Part shown: positions 33,150-42,091 of the stretch, one piece after another
Layout: each line of letters begins with the position of its first letter
Position numbering within the stretch: the first letter of the stretch is position 1
Assembly: GCA_002415135.1 (NCBI GenBank)
Contig: DIBY01000025.1
Coordinates: forward strand, 62,001-126,000
Source of the DNA: Flavobacteriales bacterium UBA5040
GTDB taxonomy: Bacteria > Bacteroidota > Bacteroidia > Flavobacteriales > Weeksellaceae
Direction: 5' to 3'
Length of the DNA: 64,000 bases
The notes under the pieces: generated by a model
Told to the model about the DNA's origin: nothing
The model's input: only the letters and a program-made list of their open reading frames with translations
Database searches by the model: none
Translations under genes and position numbers: made by a program

Positions 33150-35543
33150 CTAAGCTCCGTAAGGAATCCAGATGTTTTTAATTTCTGTCGCATGTCTCAA
33201 AAATTCCTGACCTTCACCATGTTTCGGATTTAGCCAGTTTCTATATTTACCGAAATTTACCCAGGAACGTTTCATAGAATCCGTGGATAATAATTCGATA
33301 TTTTTGCTTCCTTCGGCAGTTCCAAAGTACCAAATTCCTTCCACATTATAATGTTTGGCGAGTTCATTTGCTAATTCTTCTTTTGGTCCAGTTACGATAT
33401 TTACCGTTCCTGCAGGAACATCTGAAGTTTCTAAGATCTGATAAAAATCGGTTGCCGAGAAAGGATGTTTCTCAGATGGAATTACCACCACTCTATTTCC
33501 CATAGCGATCGCAGGAATTACGGTAGAAATAAATCCTAACAAAGGATTCTCTTCCGGACAGATAATTGCCATAACGCCAATTGCTTCCGGCATTGCCAAA
33601 GTTACCATTCTTTGTACGGTAGAATGTGCTGCACCATCGTATTTGTCGGAGTAAGCTGCGTACGTATAAATTCTTTCGATTGATTTTTCAACCTCATCTT
33701 GTGCAGATTCTAAAGATTGGTTGGTCATTTCTACAATTCTTTCTGCGAACTCTTCGGAACGGATTGCTAAATTTTCTGCGATGTAATATAAAACCTGCGC
33801 TCTGGAATGACCGGTCATTCCGCCCCACGATTTTTCTGCGTGTGCTGCTTCAACTGCGTTTCTGATATCTTTTCTGTTTCCTTCTGATACTTCACCGATA
33901 TATTCACCAAAAGCATTTTTGATCTCGGTACTGTAACCACCATCTGGGCGAGCCTGTTTTCCACCAATGTACATTTTTGTGGTACGGTCGATTTCTGCTA
34001 AAGTATTTTTAGCTTTTTTAGCCTCTTTTGGTTTTTCAGTTTTCGGTACAATTGGTTTTGAAGTAAATTCTGCTTCCACTTTCGGTTTCATATATTCATA
34101 CAAACCCTCTTTGCCACCTTCTCTTCCGAAACCGGATTCTCTATAACCTCCAAAACCTGCAGCTGCATCAAACTGATTCGTACAGTTGATCCAAACAGTT
34201 CCTGCTTTGATTTTCGGTGCAATATCTAAAGCCAAATTGATATTTTCTGTCCAGACACTTGAAGCCAAACCGTATCTTGTATTATTCGCCAAAGCCACGG
34301 CTTCAGAATGGGAACGGAAAGTCATGGCGACTAAAACCGGCCCGAAGATTTCTTCCTGCGCAATTACAGCACTTGTAGGAACATCGGTGAATAAAGTTGG
34401 TGGATAAAACCAACCATTTTCCGGAATGCCATTTTTGGGTTGGTAGATCGTACAACCTTCATCGATTCCAATCTGAACCATATCTTTAATGGTTTTTAGT
34501 TGAACAGGATCTACGATAGAACCCATATCAACTGCTTTATCCATTGGATCTCCAATACGGAGAGTTTCCATTCTTGCACGAAGTTTTTTATAGAAAACTT
34601 CAGAAACTGATTCCTGAATTAAAAGTCGTGAACCGGCACAACAAACCTGTCCTTGGTTGAACCAGATCGCATCTACGATTCCTTCAACTGCAGAATCTAA
34701 ATCGGCATCTTCGAAAACGATGAACGGTGATTTTCCGCCTAATTCTAATGATATTTTTTTACCTGTTCCGGCAATATTTGTTCTTAAGATTTTGCCCACT
34801 TTGGTTGAACCTGTGAACGCTACTTTCTGAATGTCTTTATGATTAACTAACGCATTTCCGGCAACGGTTCCTTTTCCGGTTATGATGTTGACTACTCCTT
34901 TTGGAAGGCCAACTTTCTCACAGATCTCTGCAAAAAGCAAAGCCGTCAACGAAGTATATTCTGCTGGTTTTAAAACGATGGTATTTCCCATGGCTAAAGC
35001 TGGAGCTACTTTCCAGGAAAGCATCATTAAGGGAAAGTTCCAGGGAATAATTTGTCCGACGACACCAACTTCCTGATAATCTCTGAATTCCGTATCCATT
35101 AATTTTGCCCAACCTGCATGATGATAGAAATGTCTTGCAACAACTGGAATATCGATATCTCGGGTCTCGCGAATCGGTTTTCCATTATCTAAAGTTTCAA
35201 GAACTGCAAAAAGTCTTGAGTGTTTTTGAATCTGTCTTGCAATGGCGTATAAATATTTTGCACGTTCAAATCCGCCGATCGCTGCCCATTCCGGTAGCGC
35301 ACTGTTCGCAGCCATCACGGCTTTGTCAACATCGGTTTCGTCGGCTTCTGCAATCTTGGCTAAAAATTCTTTGTTGGAAGGATTGTTGGAATCCATGTAT
35401 GTTTTGGAATGCGGTTTTACCCATTCTCCGCCAATAAATAAGTCGAAATTTCTGTTATGATTTTCTAAAAATTCCACAGCAGAAGCTGCGCTTTCTGGAG
35501 CGGGACCGTAAATCATGGTGTCGTATATTTCTTTGATTTCCAT
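33150..35543 (-). CDS. Double-domain aldehyde dehydrogenase (ALDH16-like)
   Basis: A 797-residue NAD-dependent aldehyde dehydrogenase. Domain 1 (about 30-500) is complete: cofactor motif IIPWNFPLMML, catalytic Glu in SLELGGKSPF and catalytic Cys in NQGQVCCAGSRL. Domain 2 (about 520-797) is a second ALDH fold (YIGGKQARPDGGY, IAMGNRVVVIPSEKHPFSA) but has no catalytic Cys loop, as in the ALDH16 family. The start at 35543 (EIKEIYDTMIYGP) is chosen because the 19 residues before it are atypical. The deoC gene lies upstream on the same strand, so the likely substrate is acetaldehyde released from deoxyribose-5-phosphate. Confidence 0.9.
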   Translation of the reverse strand: MEIKEIYDTMIYGPAPESAASAVEFLENHNRNFDLFIGGEWVKPHSKTYMDSNNPSNKEFLAKIAEADETDVDKAVMAANSALPEWAAIGGFERAKYLYAIARQIQKHSRLFAVLETLDNGKPIRETRDIDIPVVARHFYHHAGWAKLMDTEFRDYQEVGVVGQIIPWNFPLMMLSWKVAPALAMGNTIVLKPAEYTSLTALLFAEICEKVGLPKGVVNIITGKGTVAGNALVNHKDIQKVAFTGSTKVGKILRTNIAGTGKKISLELGGKSPFIVFEDADLDSAVEGIVDAIWFNQGQVCCAGSRLLIQESVSEVFYKKLRARMETLRIGDPMDKAVDMGSIVDPVQLKTIKDMVQIGIDEGCTIYQPKNGIPENGWFYPPTLFTDVPTSAVIAQEEIFGPVLVAMTFRSHSEAVALANNTRYGLASSVWTENINLALDIAPKIKAGTVWINCTNQFDAAAGFGGYRESGFGREGGKEGLYEYMKPKVEAEFTSKPIVPKTEKPKEAKKAKNTLAEIDRTTKMYIGGKQARPDGGYSTEIKNAFGEYIGEVSEGNRKDIRNAVEAAHAEKSWGGMTGHSRAQVLYYIAENLAIRSEEFAERIVEMTNQSLESAQDEVEKSIERIYTYAAYSDKYDGAAHSTVQRMVTLAMPEAIGVMAIICPEENPLLGFISTVIPAIAMGNRVVVIPSEKHPFSATDFYQILETSDVPAGTVNIVTGPKEELANELAKHYNVEGIWYFGTAEGSKNIELLSTDSMKRSWVNFGKYRNWLNPKHGEGQEFLRHATEIKNIWIPYGA

Positions 35544-35721
35544 TATATTGATTTGATAATGTGATGATTTGATATTGCGATGTGTGGTACTTAACCACAA
35601 AAGTCACAAAATATTTTATTTTTTTAAGTTTTTCAATAGTAAAAAAAGCGATGTGCTGTTACTCTGTTGAAACTCTAACTTCTTGTTTTTATCAACCTAT
35701 TTCACTTTTTAGTTCCCAGTT

Positions 35722-35827
35722 GCGCCCCGACCTGAGTGGAGCTCTTTTTGCGCAACGAAGTGGAGCAAAAAAGCGGGAACGGAGGGCGGAAAAAGGCGCC
35801 CATACATCGACAAGCTCAGTATGACAA
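35722..35827 (+). repeat. REP-like hairpin element, copy A (between deoC and ALDH genes)
   Basis: It begins GCCCCGACCTGAGTGGAGCT, has an inner stem CTTTTTGC / GCAAAAAAG, then AGCGGGAACGGAGGGCGG, and ends with TCGACAAGCTCAGTATGACA (35807-35826). It is GC-richer than its surroundings, non-coding, and related to the inverted copy at 49003-49087. It points against the direction of the flanking genes. Confidence 0.75.
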
Positions 35828-36826
35828 TTATGCCATCGGATGTCTGAACCCTGCACTGTATCTTCCGGTTACAAAATGTTCTAACTGTCGCTCGATGTCA
35901 CCCAAAAGTGAACTTGCGCCGAATCTGAACAAATCTGGAGTTAACCAGTCGTCGCCTAATTCTTCTTTTAATAAGATCAAATAATCGAGTGCCTGTTTTG
36001 CTTTTTGAATTCCGCCAGCTGGTTTGTAACCGATCTTCATCCCGGTTAATTCGTAATAATCGCGGATACAGCGCATCATCACTAAACTCACAGCTAAAGT
36101 TGCGTTCACGGATTCTTTACCCGTAGAAGTTTTAATAAAATCTGATCCTGCCATCATCGCGACCCAAGATGCTTTTGCTACTTTGGTATATGTTGGAATT
36201 TCGCCTGTTGCGAGAATCGTTTTCATATGAGCGTCACCACAAGCTTGTCTGCACAATTTGATCTCATCATACAATTCCTGCCATTTTGATTCTAAAACCA
36301 AATCACGGGAAATAACGATATCAATCTCTGTTGCTCCGGCGGCCACTGATTTTTTGATCTCGGTAATTTTATCTTCGAGGGAAATTTTACCTGCGGGAAA
36401 TCCTGTAGAAACTGCAGCGATCAGAATCGAAGTTTCTTTCAAAGCTTCTTTGGCGTAGGGAATTAAATTGTGATAAACACAAACTGCTCCAGTTGTCAAA
36501 TTGGCGTTTTCCATTCCTAAGATTTGCAACAGATCTGCACGGACGGGATTTTTCGCTTTTTCGCAAAGACGCATTACGTTACCGCGCGTGTCGTCGCCTG
36601 CCAAAGTGGTGAGGTCAATCATTGAAATCGCTTTGAGCAACCAAGCTGCCTGAAATTCTTTTTTCACACTCCTACGTCCGCCTAAAGTTGCGACCCGCTT
36701 TTCAACTGCACTGCGATTGATATTGATTGCGTCGAAATATTTGGTATTAAAAGGCAATCCTTCATTGCGCACCTCACTGTGATTTTGCATAGGAATTGTA
36801 TGTTCTTTTTCTAATGTTTTTTGCAT
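35828..36826 (-). CDS. deoC: Deoxyribose-phosphate aldolase
   Basis: Splits 2-deoxyribose-5-phosphate into acetaldehyde and glyceraldehyde-3-phosphate. At 332 residues it belongs to the longer, DERA-like form (about 318 residues in animals) rather than the 220-250-residue bacterial form. The Schiff-base lysine is in GSDFIKTSTGKES, with MKTILATGEI and the glycine-rich phosphate site KPAGGIQKAKQAL. It is first of a two-gene unit with the ALDH16-like dehydrogenase, separated by 284 nt that carry a repeat element. No thymidine phosphorylase or deoxyribokinase gene is near. Confidence 0.95.
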   Translation of the reverse strand: MQKTLEKEHTIPMQNHSEVRNEGLPFNTKYFDAININRSAVEKRVATLGGRRSVKKEFQAAWLLKAISMIDLTTLAGDDTRGNVMRLCEKAKNPVRADLLQILGMENANLTTGAVCVYHNLIPYAKEALKETSILIAAVSTGFPAGKISLEDKITEIKKSVAAGATEIDIVISRDLVLESKWQELYDEIKLCRQACGDAHMKTILATGEIPTYTKVAKASWVAMMAGSDFIKTSTGKESVNATLAVSLVMMRCIRDYYELTGMKIGYKPAGGIQKAKQALDYLILLKEELGDDWLTPDLFRFGASSLLGDIERQLEHFVTGRYSAGFRHPMA

Positions 36827-36940
36827 GAATAACGATATTTAATTAGAAAATATATTTATGAATTAAGAAATGTAAATTTAACCATTTATCTGCGAATCAA
36901 AGGTGCATTTGTAGAAATTGTTAACTCATGTCTTTAAGCG

Positions 36941-36971
36941 AAAAAGTACACTTCCTCAGAAATGTACTTTT
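36941..36971 (-). terminator. Terminator of the Lrp-family gene
   Basis: AAAAGTACA (36942-36950) pairs perfectly with TGTACTTTT (36963-36971) around a 12-nt loop. The minus-strand tail is TTTTTCGC. Confidence 0.65.
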
Positions 36972-36996
36972 ATAAATGCTTTATGATTGTCTTTAC

Positions 36997-37467
36997 CTAA
37001 ACTTTCAATTGTCTGCTGATGCTTTGTTCTAAAGAGATAAAAGTTTCCGTTCTGGTAACTCCTTTTAGCTTTTGAATTTTATTTAAAATCTCCATTAAAT
37101 GGTCATTGTCTTTGCACAATACTTTAAGAAAAATAGTATAATTACCGGTCGTATAATGGGCTTCTACCACTTCATTAATATCTTTCAAGGCTTTTATCGC
37201 ATCTTGATAATGACTTGGTTGTTCCAAAAAAACGCCAATGTAAGACACCACTTTGTACCCTATTTTTCGAGGATTCAAAAACGAAATGGAATTTTCCATG
37301 ACGCCGGCATTTTCTAATTTTTTAATTCTTTGATGTACGGCTGTAGTTGAGATCCCCACATTTTTGGATATTTGTGCTAAAGAAGTTTTTGCATTATCCA
37401 TCAACATGTAAATGATTTCCTTATCTATTTTATCTAAATGGTATTCGGCATTAATGGCATTTTTCAT
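36997..37467 (-). CDS. Lrp/AsnC-family transcription regulator
   Basis: A 156-residue feast/famine regulator. The N-terminal helix-turn-helix (about 10-60) reads LDKIDKEIIYMLMDNAKTSLAQIS, GISTTAVHQRIKKLENAGV. The C-terminal RAM ligand domain (about 75-150) shows VVSYIGVFLE, VVEAHYTTGNYTIFLKVLCK and TRTETFISLEQSI. Such proteins sense amino acids and form octamers. It is located upstream of deoC on the same strand, but the two are separated by 170 nt with a terminator, so no link to deoxyribose use is shown. Confidence 0.93.
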   Translation of the reverse strand: MKNAINAEYHLDKIDKEIIYMLMDNAKTSLAQISKNVGISTTAVHQRIKKLENAGVMENSISFLNPRKIGYKVVSYIGVFLEQPSHYQDAIKALKDINEVVEAHYTTGNYTIFLKVLCKDNDHLMEILNKIQKLKGVTRTETFISLEQSISRQLKV

Positions 37468-37509
37468 TTTAAATAATTTTTTCTGTTAAATTACTAATTC
37501 AATACTCTG

Positions 37510-38466
37510 CTACTCCTTTTTTAGAAATGTGGTCAAAATCGGAAAGTGATCACTATAACCACCTAAATATCTTGTTCCAGCATAAGTTCTGAAAGGTCGC
37601 CCTTCAAATTTCTTATCCCAGTTGCTTAATTTTTCATGATTGAAAACTTTAGCTTCCTCAAATATTAATGGGCTATTCGCATTAAAAAAACTTGCAGATA
37701 AAATCATTTGGTCAAAAAGTAAGCCACTTTTATAATGAAATGTAGAAAATTTTCCGTTTTTAAACAGATCAGCGGACGGATTAGTTAAAATTTTATTGAA
37801 ATCTCCATCATAGATAAAATTAGCAATCATTTCTTCATCCGGATTTTCGTTGAAATCACCACAGATAATTACGCCTTCATCTTTGGTAGAAATTAAGTCA
37901 ACTACTTTCTGGTGTAAATCTTTAAGAATATACTCTCGCTTCGGTTTGTTAACATCTTTTTCCCTTTTAGAGGGCAAATGAAGAACAAAAATATTCATAA
38001 TGGTTTCCAAATATTTCACCTTGCAAAAAAGTACATCTCTGGTCGTGTCATAATATTCGGAATTTTTATTTTCTATCGCAAAAATATAAGAGATGGGCTC
38101 AGAAGAGATAATTTCAATTTTACTTTTGTCATAAAGCAATGCTACATCTACGCCTCTTTCATCCATCGATTCGTAATGGACAATTCCGTAAGTAGCATTG
38201 AATGGTTCTAATTTAATTAAATCTTCCAGCGGTTGCCTGCCCTGAACTTCAGATACTCCAATCAACATGGGTAACGACTTTTCACTTTCCAATATTAATT
38301 GAAAAACCTGTGCAATTTTGAGAAGTTTGTTCTGGTACTTTCTATCGTCCCAGTTTTGCATTCCAGAAAATGCTGGATCTAATTTATGTTTACGCGGAAC
38401 GTCCGGACTAAATAAATTCTCTACATTGTAGAAGGCAACTAATTCCTTATCGTTCATATTTTCCAT
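37510..38466 (-). CDS. Endonuclease/exonuclease/phosphatase-family protein
   Basis: A 318-residue protein of the EEP (DNase I-like) superfamily. It opens with ELVAFYNVENLFSPDVPRKH (the conserved N of YNVENLF), then GVSEVQGRQPLEDL (metal-binding Glu), FVLHLPSKRE, GVIICGDFNENPDEEM (catalytic Asp/Asn) and GGYSDHFPILTTF (final Asp-His). All catalytic residues of the fold are present. It has no signal peptide, so it is cytoplasmic. Whether it cuts nucleic acid or a phosphoester is unknown. Confidence 0.88.
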   Translation of the reverse strand: MENMNDKELVAFYNVENLFSPDVPRKHKLDPAFSGMQNWDDRKYQNKLLKIAQVFQLILESEKSLPMLIGVSEVQGRQPLEDLIKLEPFNATYGIVHYESMDERGVDVALLYDKSKIEIISSEPISYIFAIENKNSEYYDTTRDVLFCKVKYLETIMNIFVLHLPSKREKDVNKPKREYILKDLHQKVVDLISTKDEGVIICGDFNENPDEEMIANFIYDGDFNKILTNPSADLFKNGKFSTFHYKSGLLFDQMILSASFFNANSPLIFEEAKVFNHEKLSNWDKKFEGRPFRTYAGTRYLGGYSDHFPILTTFLKKE

Positions 38467-38530
38467 TTAAAAAAATTAACAGCTTTTTCATTATGGTAAA
38501 CTTAGCAAAAACAATTAGCTATGTTCGTAA

Positions 38531-39205
38531 TTAATTCAAAATATCTGGTCTTTTTTCTAAAGTAATCTTAACTGCCTGATCGTGTTGCCATTCCTCTATT
38601 TTCTTTGAATTACCGCTGAGTAAAATTTCAGGAACTGCGAGTCCCTTATACTCCGCAGGTCTTGTATAAATCGGTGGTGAGAGTAAATTGTCCTGAAAAC
38701 TATCCGTTAAAGCAGATTGCTCATCATTGAGAACGCCTGGTAGCAAGCGAATAATAGAGTCCGCCAATACGCAAGCTGCCAATTCTCCGCCAGTGAGCAC
38801 ATAGTCGCCAATAGAAATTTCTTTGGTAATATGAAGTTCCCGAACTCTTTGATCAATTCCTTTATAATGGCCACACAAAAAAATAAGATTTCCTTTGATA
38901 GAAAGCGTGTTCGCAATTTTCTGGGTCAATGTTTCGCCGTCAGGAGTTAAGTAGATGATTTCGTCGTAAGTTCTTTGGGATTTCAATTCGGAGATGCATT
39001 TATCAATCGGTTCGATCATCATAATCATTCCTGCCCCGCCGCCATAAGGCTCATCATCAATCTGTCGATGTTTGCCGATGCTCCAGTCTCTTAACTGATG
39101 AAAGTGTACTTCTGCTAAACCTTTCTGCATTGCTCTTTTCAGAATTGAAGTTTGAAATGGACTTTCCATCAATTCTGGCAAGACACTTATAATATCTATT
39201 CTCAT
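38531..39205 (-). CDS. trmD: tRNA (guanine-37 N1)-methyltransferase
   Basis: A SPOUT-class enzyme that makes m1G37 next to the anticodon and prevents frameshifting. The 224 residues carry the trefoil-knot SAM site (YLTPDGETLTQ, FLCGHYKGIDQRV, IGDYVLTGGELAA, RLLPGVLNDEQS) and the catalytic Asp in the DSFQ region. It overlaps the upstream NDH-2 gene by 4 nt, so they are translated from one mRNA. The usual trmD neighbours (rpsP, rimM, rplS) are absent here. Confidence 0.96.
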   Translation of the reverse strand: MRIDIISVLPELMESPFQTSILKRAMQKGLAEVHFHQLRDWSIGKHRQIDDEPYGGGAGMIMMIEPIDKCISELKSQRTYDEIIYLTPDGETLTQKIANTLSIKGNLIFLCGHYKGIDQRVRELHITKEISIGDYVLTGGELAACVLADSIIRLLPGVLNDEQSALTDSFQDNLLSPPIYTRPAEYKGLAVPEILLSGNSKKIEEWQHDQAVKITLEKRPDILN

Positions 39206-40464
39206 TGTTCGGTATTGTTCTTTTTATTAGGAATGATGATTAATCTTAGAGACGAGTCTTTGTTAATATAGCTCCACATCCAGTTGAAGAAAATGGCTAA
39301 TTTATTTCGAACACTCAAAATTAACATTAAGTGTAAAAACATCCAAAAGTACCAGGCTAATAATCCCTGGAATTTAAAATTAGGCAAATCGACTACTGCT
39401 CTGTGTTTCCCTATTGTTGCTAAACTTCCTTGGTCATTGTATTCGTATTCCGTCCAGTCTTTCTCAGATTTTTTAAGGAAATTTCGTCCTACATTTTTAC
39501 CTTGATTGATAGCGACATTCGCAACTTGCGGATGACCAGTAGGATATTTAGGAGTTTCCATGTAAGCGATATCTCCAATAGCGAAAATATTATCGTAGCC
39601 AAGAATTCGATTATAACGATCGGTTTTAAATCTGTTTCTAAGAATGATTTCTGGATCTAATCCATCGACAATATTGCCGGTAACACCTGCGGCCCAAATC
39701 ACGTTATTTGATGGAATTGATTTCCCACTTTTCATGTAAACTTTATCGCCGTCGTAATCCGTCACCATTTCACCTCTCATGAAATCGACTCCTAATTCTT
39801 TTAAATATTGGTCAGATTTTTCCTGAGCTTCGTCGCTCATCACAGCCAAAGGCATTTCGGTAGAACTTATTAAAATGATCTTTAGATCTTCAAAATTCAT
39901 GTGAGGATAATCGCGGGGTAGAATATCTTTCTTCATTTCCGCAAAAGCTCCCGCTAACTCAACGCCGGTTGGCCCACTTCCTACAATTACAATATTCCAG
40001 TTACCATCATCGCTGCGCTTTCTTTCGATAATTAATTTCTCAAAAGTTAATAGCACGTGATTTCTAATGGCGATTGCTTCTTGGGTATTTTTCATCCCAA
40101 AAGTGAGATGCTCCATTTTTGCATTTCCAAAGAAATTGGTTTTACAACCCGAGGCGATCACTAATTTATCATAAGTAAACTCTGCTTCTTCGGTAATAAT
40201 TTTGTTTTCTGAGGGAATAATTTTATGAACTTCGGTCAAACGAAACTGCACATTTCGCGACCGCTGGAAAATTTTTCTGAAAGGGAAAGAAATATTACTG
40301 GGCTCAATCCTACCACAAGCAACCTGATAAAAAAGTGGTTGAAACATATGGTGATTCACCTTGTCAATAACCATCACCTTTTTTCTTTTATTGTTAAGGG
40401 ATTTAGCTAACTGTAATCCGGCAAAACCACCTCCAATAATTACTATTTTTTCGCGTGCTTCCAT
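39202..40464 (-). CDS. Type II NADH dehydrogenase (NDH-2)
   Basis: An FAD-dependent membrane-peripheral NADH:quinone oxidoreductase that does not pump protons. The FAD-binding Rossmann motif is IIGGGFAGLQLAKSL (about 9-23) and the NAD-binding motif is IVGSGPTGVELAGAF. IFAIGDIAYME is the second FAD contact. A hydrophobic C-terminal segment (LLAWYFWMFLHLMLIL) near 370-395 would anchor it. The 420-residue length is typical. Its -7 box lies only 5 nt before the ATG. It is followed by trmD with a 4-nt overlap. Confidence 0.92.
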   Translation of the reverse strand: MEAREKIVIIGGGFAGLQLAKSLNNKRKKVMVIDKVNHHMFQPLFYQVACGRIEPSNISFPFRKIFQRSRNVQFRLTEVHKIIPSENKIITEEAEFTYDKLVIASGCKTNFFGNAKMEHLTFGMKNTQEAIAIRNHVLLTFEKLIIERKRSDDGNWNIVIVGSGPTGVELAGAFAEMKKDILPRDYPHMNFEDLKIILISSTEMPLAVMSDEAQEKSDQYLKELGVDFMRGEMVTDYDGDKVYMKSGKSIPSNNVIWAAGVTGNIVDGLDPEIILRNRFKTDRYNRILGYDNIFAIGDIAYMETPKYPTGHPQVANVAINQGKNVGRNFLKKSEKDWTEYEYNDQGSLATIGKHRAVVDLPNFKFQGLLAWYFWMFLHLMLILSVRNKLAIFFNWMWSYINKDSSLRLIIIPNKKNNTEQ

Positions 40465-40469
40465 AGGTG

Positions 40470-40477
40470 CAAAATTA
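40470..40477 (-). promoter_or_regulatory. -7 element TAATTTTG of the NDH-2 gene, 5 nt from the start
   Basis: A TAnnTTTG match on the minus strand separated from the ATG by only CACCT, a geometry suggesting a leaderless or very short leader mRNA. Confidence 0.5.
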
Positions 40478-40526
40478 CAAAATTTAATCTCAATCTATAT
40501 TAATTCTAAATAGCAAAAAAGCAGAC

Positions 40527-40557
40527 AAAAAAAATCCTCGAAAAGATTTCAAGGATT
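40527..40557 (-). terminator. Terminator of the small T9SS-domain gene
   Basis: On the minus strand AATCCTTGAAA (40547-40557) pairs with TTTTCGAGGATT (40533-40544), followed by eight T, just past the stop codon at 40564. Confidence 0.82.
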
Positions 40558-40563
40558 AAATAT

Positions 40564-40920
40564 TTATTGTTTTACTATTTGCGTGACTTTCTGAGTGTTG
40601 TCGCTTAAAACATATCTCATCAGGTATTTACCCGGTCTTAATTTGTCTAAACGAATTTCTTCAGAGTTCTTATTAATCTGATATTCTGCAACCTGCATTC
40701 CTAAAATGGAATAAAACGTAACAGACTTAATTCTTAAAGAAGGGTCTTTTGATTTTACCATAATAAAATCACGAGCAGGATTCGGATATGCAACCAACAC
40801 CGCATCTTCTGATTTTTGGTTTGCAATCATCGAAACTCTATCAGCTGATTGTGCGGAAACTTTTTCCGAAAAAGCTGTTAAACTGCCGATTAAGATTACA
40901 AAAAGTAGTAATTTTTTCAC
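40564..40920 (-). CDS. Small secreted protein, almost only a T9SS sorting domain
   Basis: A 118-residue protein: signal peptide 1-24 (ends KVSAQ), a short linker, then a full type A T9SS sorting domain from about residue 42 (VAYPNPARDFIMVKSKDPSL, VTFYSILGMQVAEYQ, LRPGKYLMRYVLSDN, KVTQIVKQ). There is no cargo domain between signal and sorting domain. It could be a remnant of a larger exported protein or a functional small secreted protein; the intact start, -7 box and terminator favour a living gene. The start codon is GTG at 40920. Confidence 0.82.
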   Translation of the reverse strand: MKKLLLFVILIGSLTAFSEKVSAQSADRVSMIANQKSEDAVLVAYPNPARDFIMVKSKDPSLRIKSVTFYSILGMQVAEYQINKNSEEIRLDKLRPGKYLMRYVLSDNTQKVTQIVKQ

Positions 40921-40952
40921 CTATAATGATTTTATTTTAAACTATATCTTAA

Positions 40953-40960
40953 CAAAAGTA
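40953..40960 (-). promoter_or_regulatory. -7 element TACTTTTG of the small T9SS-domain gene
   Basis: A TAnnTTTG match on the minus strand, 32 nt before the GTG start. Confidence 0.5.
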
Positions 40961-41005
40961 AGAAATTCTATTTGAAATACAATAGTTTTTTCGCAAAACT
41001 ATAAT

Positions 41006-41013
41006 TAAATTTG
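41006..41013 (+). promoter_or_regulatory. -7 element TAAATTTG of hemB
   Basis: A TAnnTTTG match 30 nt before the ATG at 41044. It overlaps the alternative in-frame TTG start at 41011, which is therefore unlikely. Confidence 0.55.
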
Positions 41014-41043
41014 CAAGCGATAAATCAAATACCATTCCAAAAA

Positions 41044-42036
41044 ATGATCATCTATTCAAGAAACAGAAGACTAAGAACAAACGCGGCTATCAGAGCTCTT
41101 GTGCAAGAAACTACTCTTACGACCAGTGATTTTGTAATGCCTATTTTCGTAATGGAAGGCACCAACACTCAGGAAGCGATCGCCTCGATGCCGGGAATCT
41201 TTAGAAGGACACTTGATCTTACTGTAAAGGAATGTCAGGAATTATTTTCACTTGGCGTAAAAGCTGTGAATTTGTACATGAAAGTTTCTGAAAACTTGAA
41301 AGATAATACCGGAAAAGAATCATGGAATCAAAACGGCTTAATGCAAAATACCATTAAAGCAATTAAAGATGCTGTTCCAGAAATGATCATCATGCCTGAT
41401 GTTGCTTTGGATCCCTACTCGATGTACGGTCACGATGGAATTATCACCAACGGAAAAATCGATAACGATGCCACCAACGATTCATTAGTAAAAATGTCGG
41501 TATCACTGGCAGAAGCTGGGGCAGATATCGTTGCGCCAAGCGATATGATGGACGGGCGAGTTGCAGCAATCAGAACTGGATTAGAAGAAAGCGGTTTCAC
41601 TGATGTTGGAATATTGAGTTACGCAGCCAAATACGCAAGTTCTTTTTACGGACCGTTTAGAAGCGCCCTGGATTCAGCACCTGTAGATAATCAGGAAATT
41701 CCAAAGGATAAAAAAACCTATCAGATGGATTTTCATAATTCAAGAGAAGCAATCGACGAAGTTTTGAAAGATGTTGCCGAAGGTGCAGATATTATTATGA
41801 TCAAACCGGGAATGCCTTACCTGGATATCGTTGCCAAAGTTCGCGACATCATTGATTTACCAATCGCAGTGTTTAATGTGAGTGGCGAATATGCGATGCT
41901 AAAGGCGGCGGCGCAAAATGGCTGGCTAGACAATGACAAAGCGATCATCGAGAGTTTAACATGCATCAAAAGAGCTGGCGCAGATATGATTTTCACGTAT
42001 GCCGCAAAGGAAGCTGCGATATTGTTGAATAATTAA
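41044..42036 (+). CDS. hemB: Delta-aminolevulinic acid dehydratase (porphobilinogen synthase)
   Basis: Condenses two 5-aminolevulinate molecules to porphobilinogen for haem. The ATG at 41044 gives the family start IIYSRNRRLRTNAAIRALVQ. The two Schiff-base lysines are in SYAAKYASSFYGPFR and DIIMIKPGMPYLD. The metal site reads DVALDPYSMYGHDG, with Asp where zinc enzymes have Cys, so this is a magnesium-type rather than zinc-type enzyme. The 330-residue length is normal. It is monocistronic with a -7 box and a strong terminator. Confidence 0.96.
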   Translation: MIIYSRNRRLRTNAAIRALVQETTLTTSDFVMPIFVMEGTNTQEAIASMPGIFRRTLDLTVKECQELFSLGVKAVNLYMKVSENLKDNTGKESWNQNGLMQNTIKAIKDAVPEMIIMPDVALDPYSMYGHDGIITNGKIDNDATNDSLVKMSVSLAEAGADIVAPSDMMDGRVAAIRTGLEESGFTDVGILSYAAKYASSFYGPFRSALDSAPVDNQEIPKDKKTYQMDFHNSREAIDEVLKDVAEGADIIMIKPGMPYLDIVAKVRDIIDLPIAVFNVSGEYAMLKAAAQNGWLDNDKAIIESLTCIKRAGADMIFTYAAKEAAILLNN

Positions 42037-42051
42037 ACAAAGAATACCTAC

Positions 42052-42087
42052 AAAAAAGAGTTTCCAAATGTAGAAACTCTTTTTTTG
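42052..42087 (+). terminator. Rho-independent terminator of hemB
   Basis: AAAAAGAGTTTC (42053-42064) pairs with GAAACTCTTTTT (42073-42084), followed by more T. The preceding A run makes it usable for the convergent TM2 gene as well. Confidence 0.9.
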
Positions 42088-42091
42088 TATT

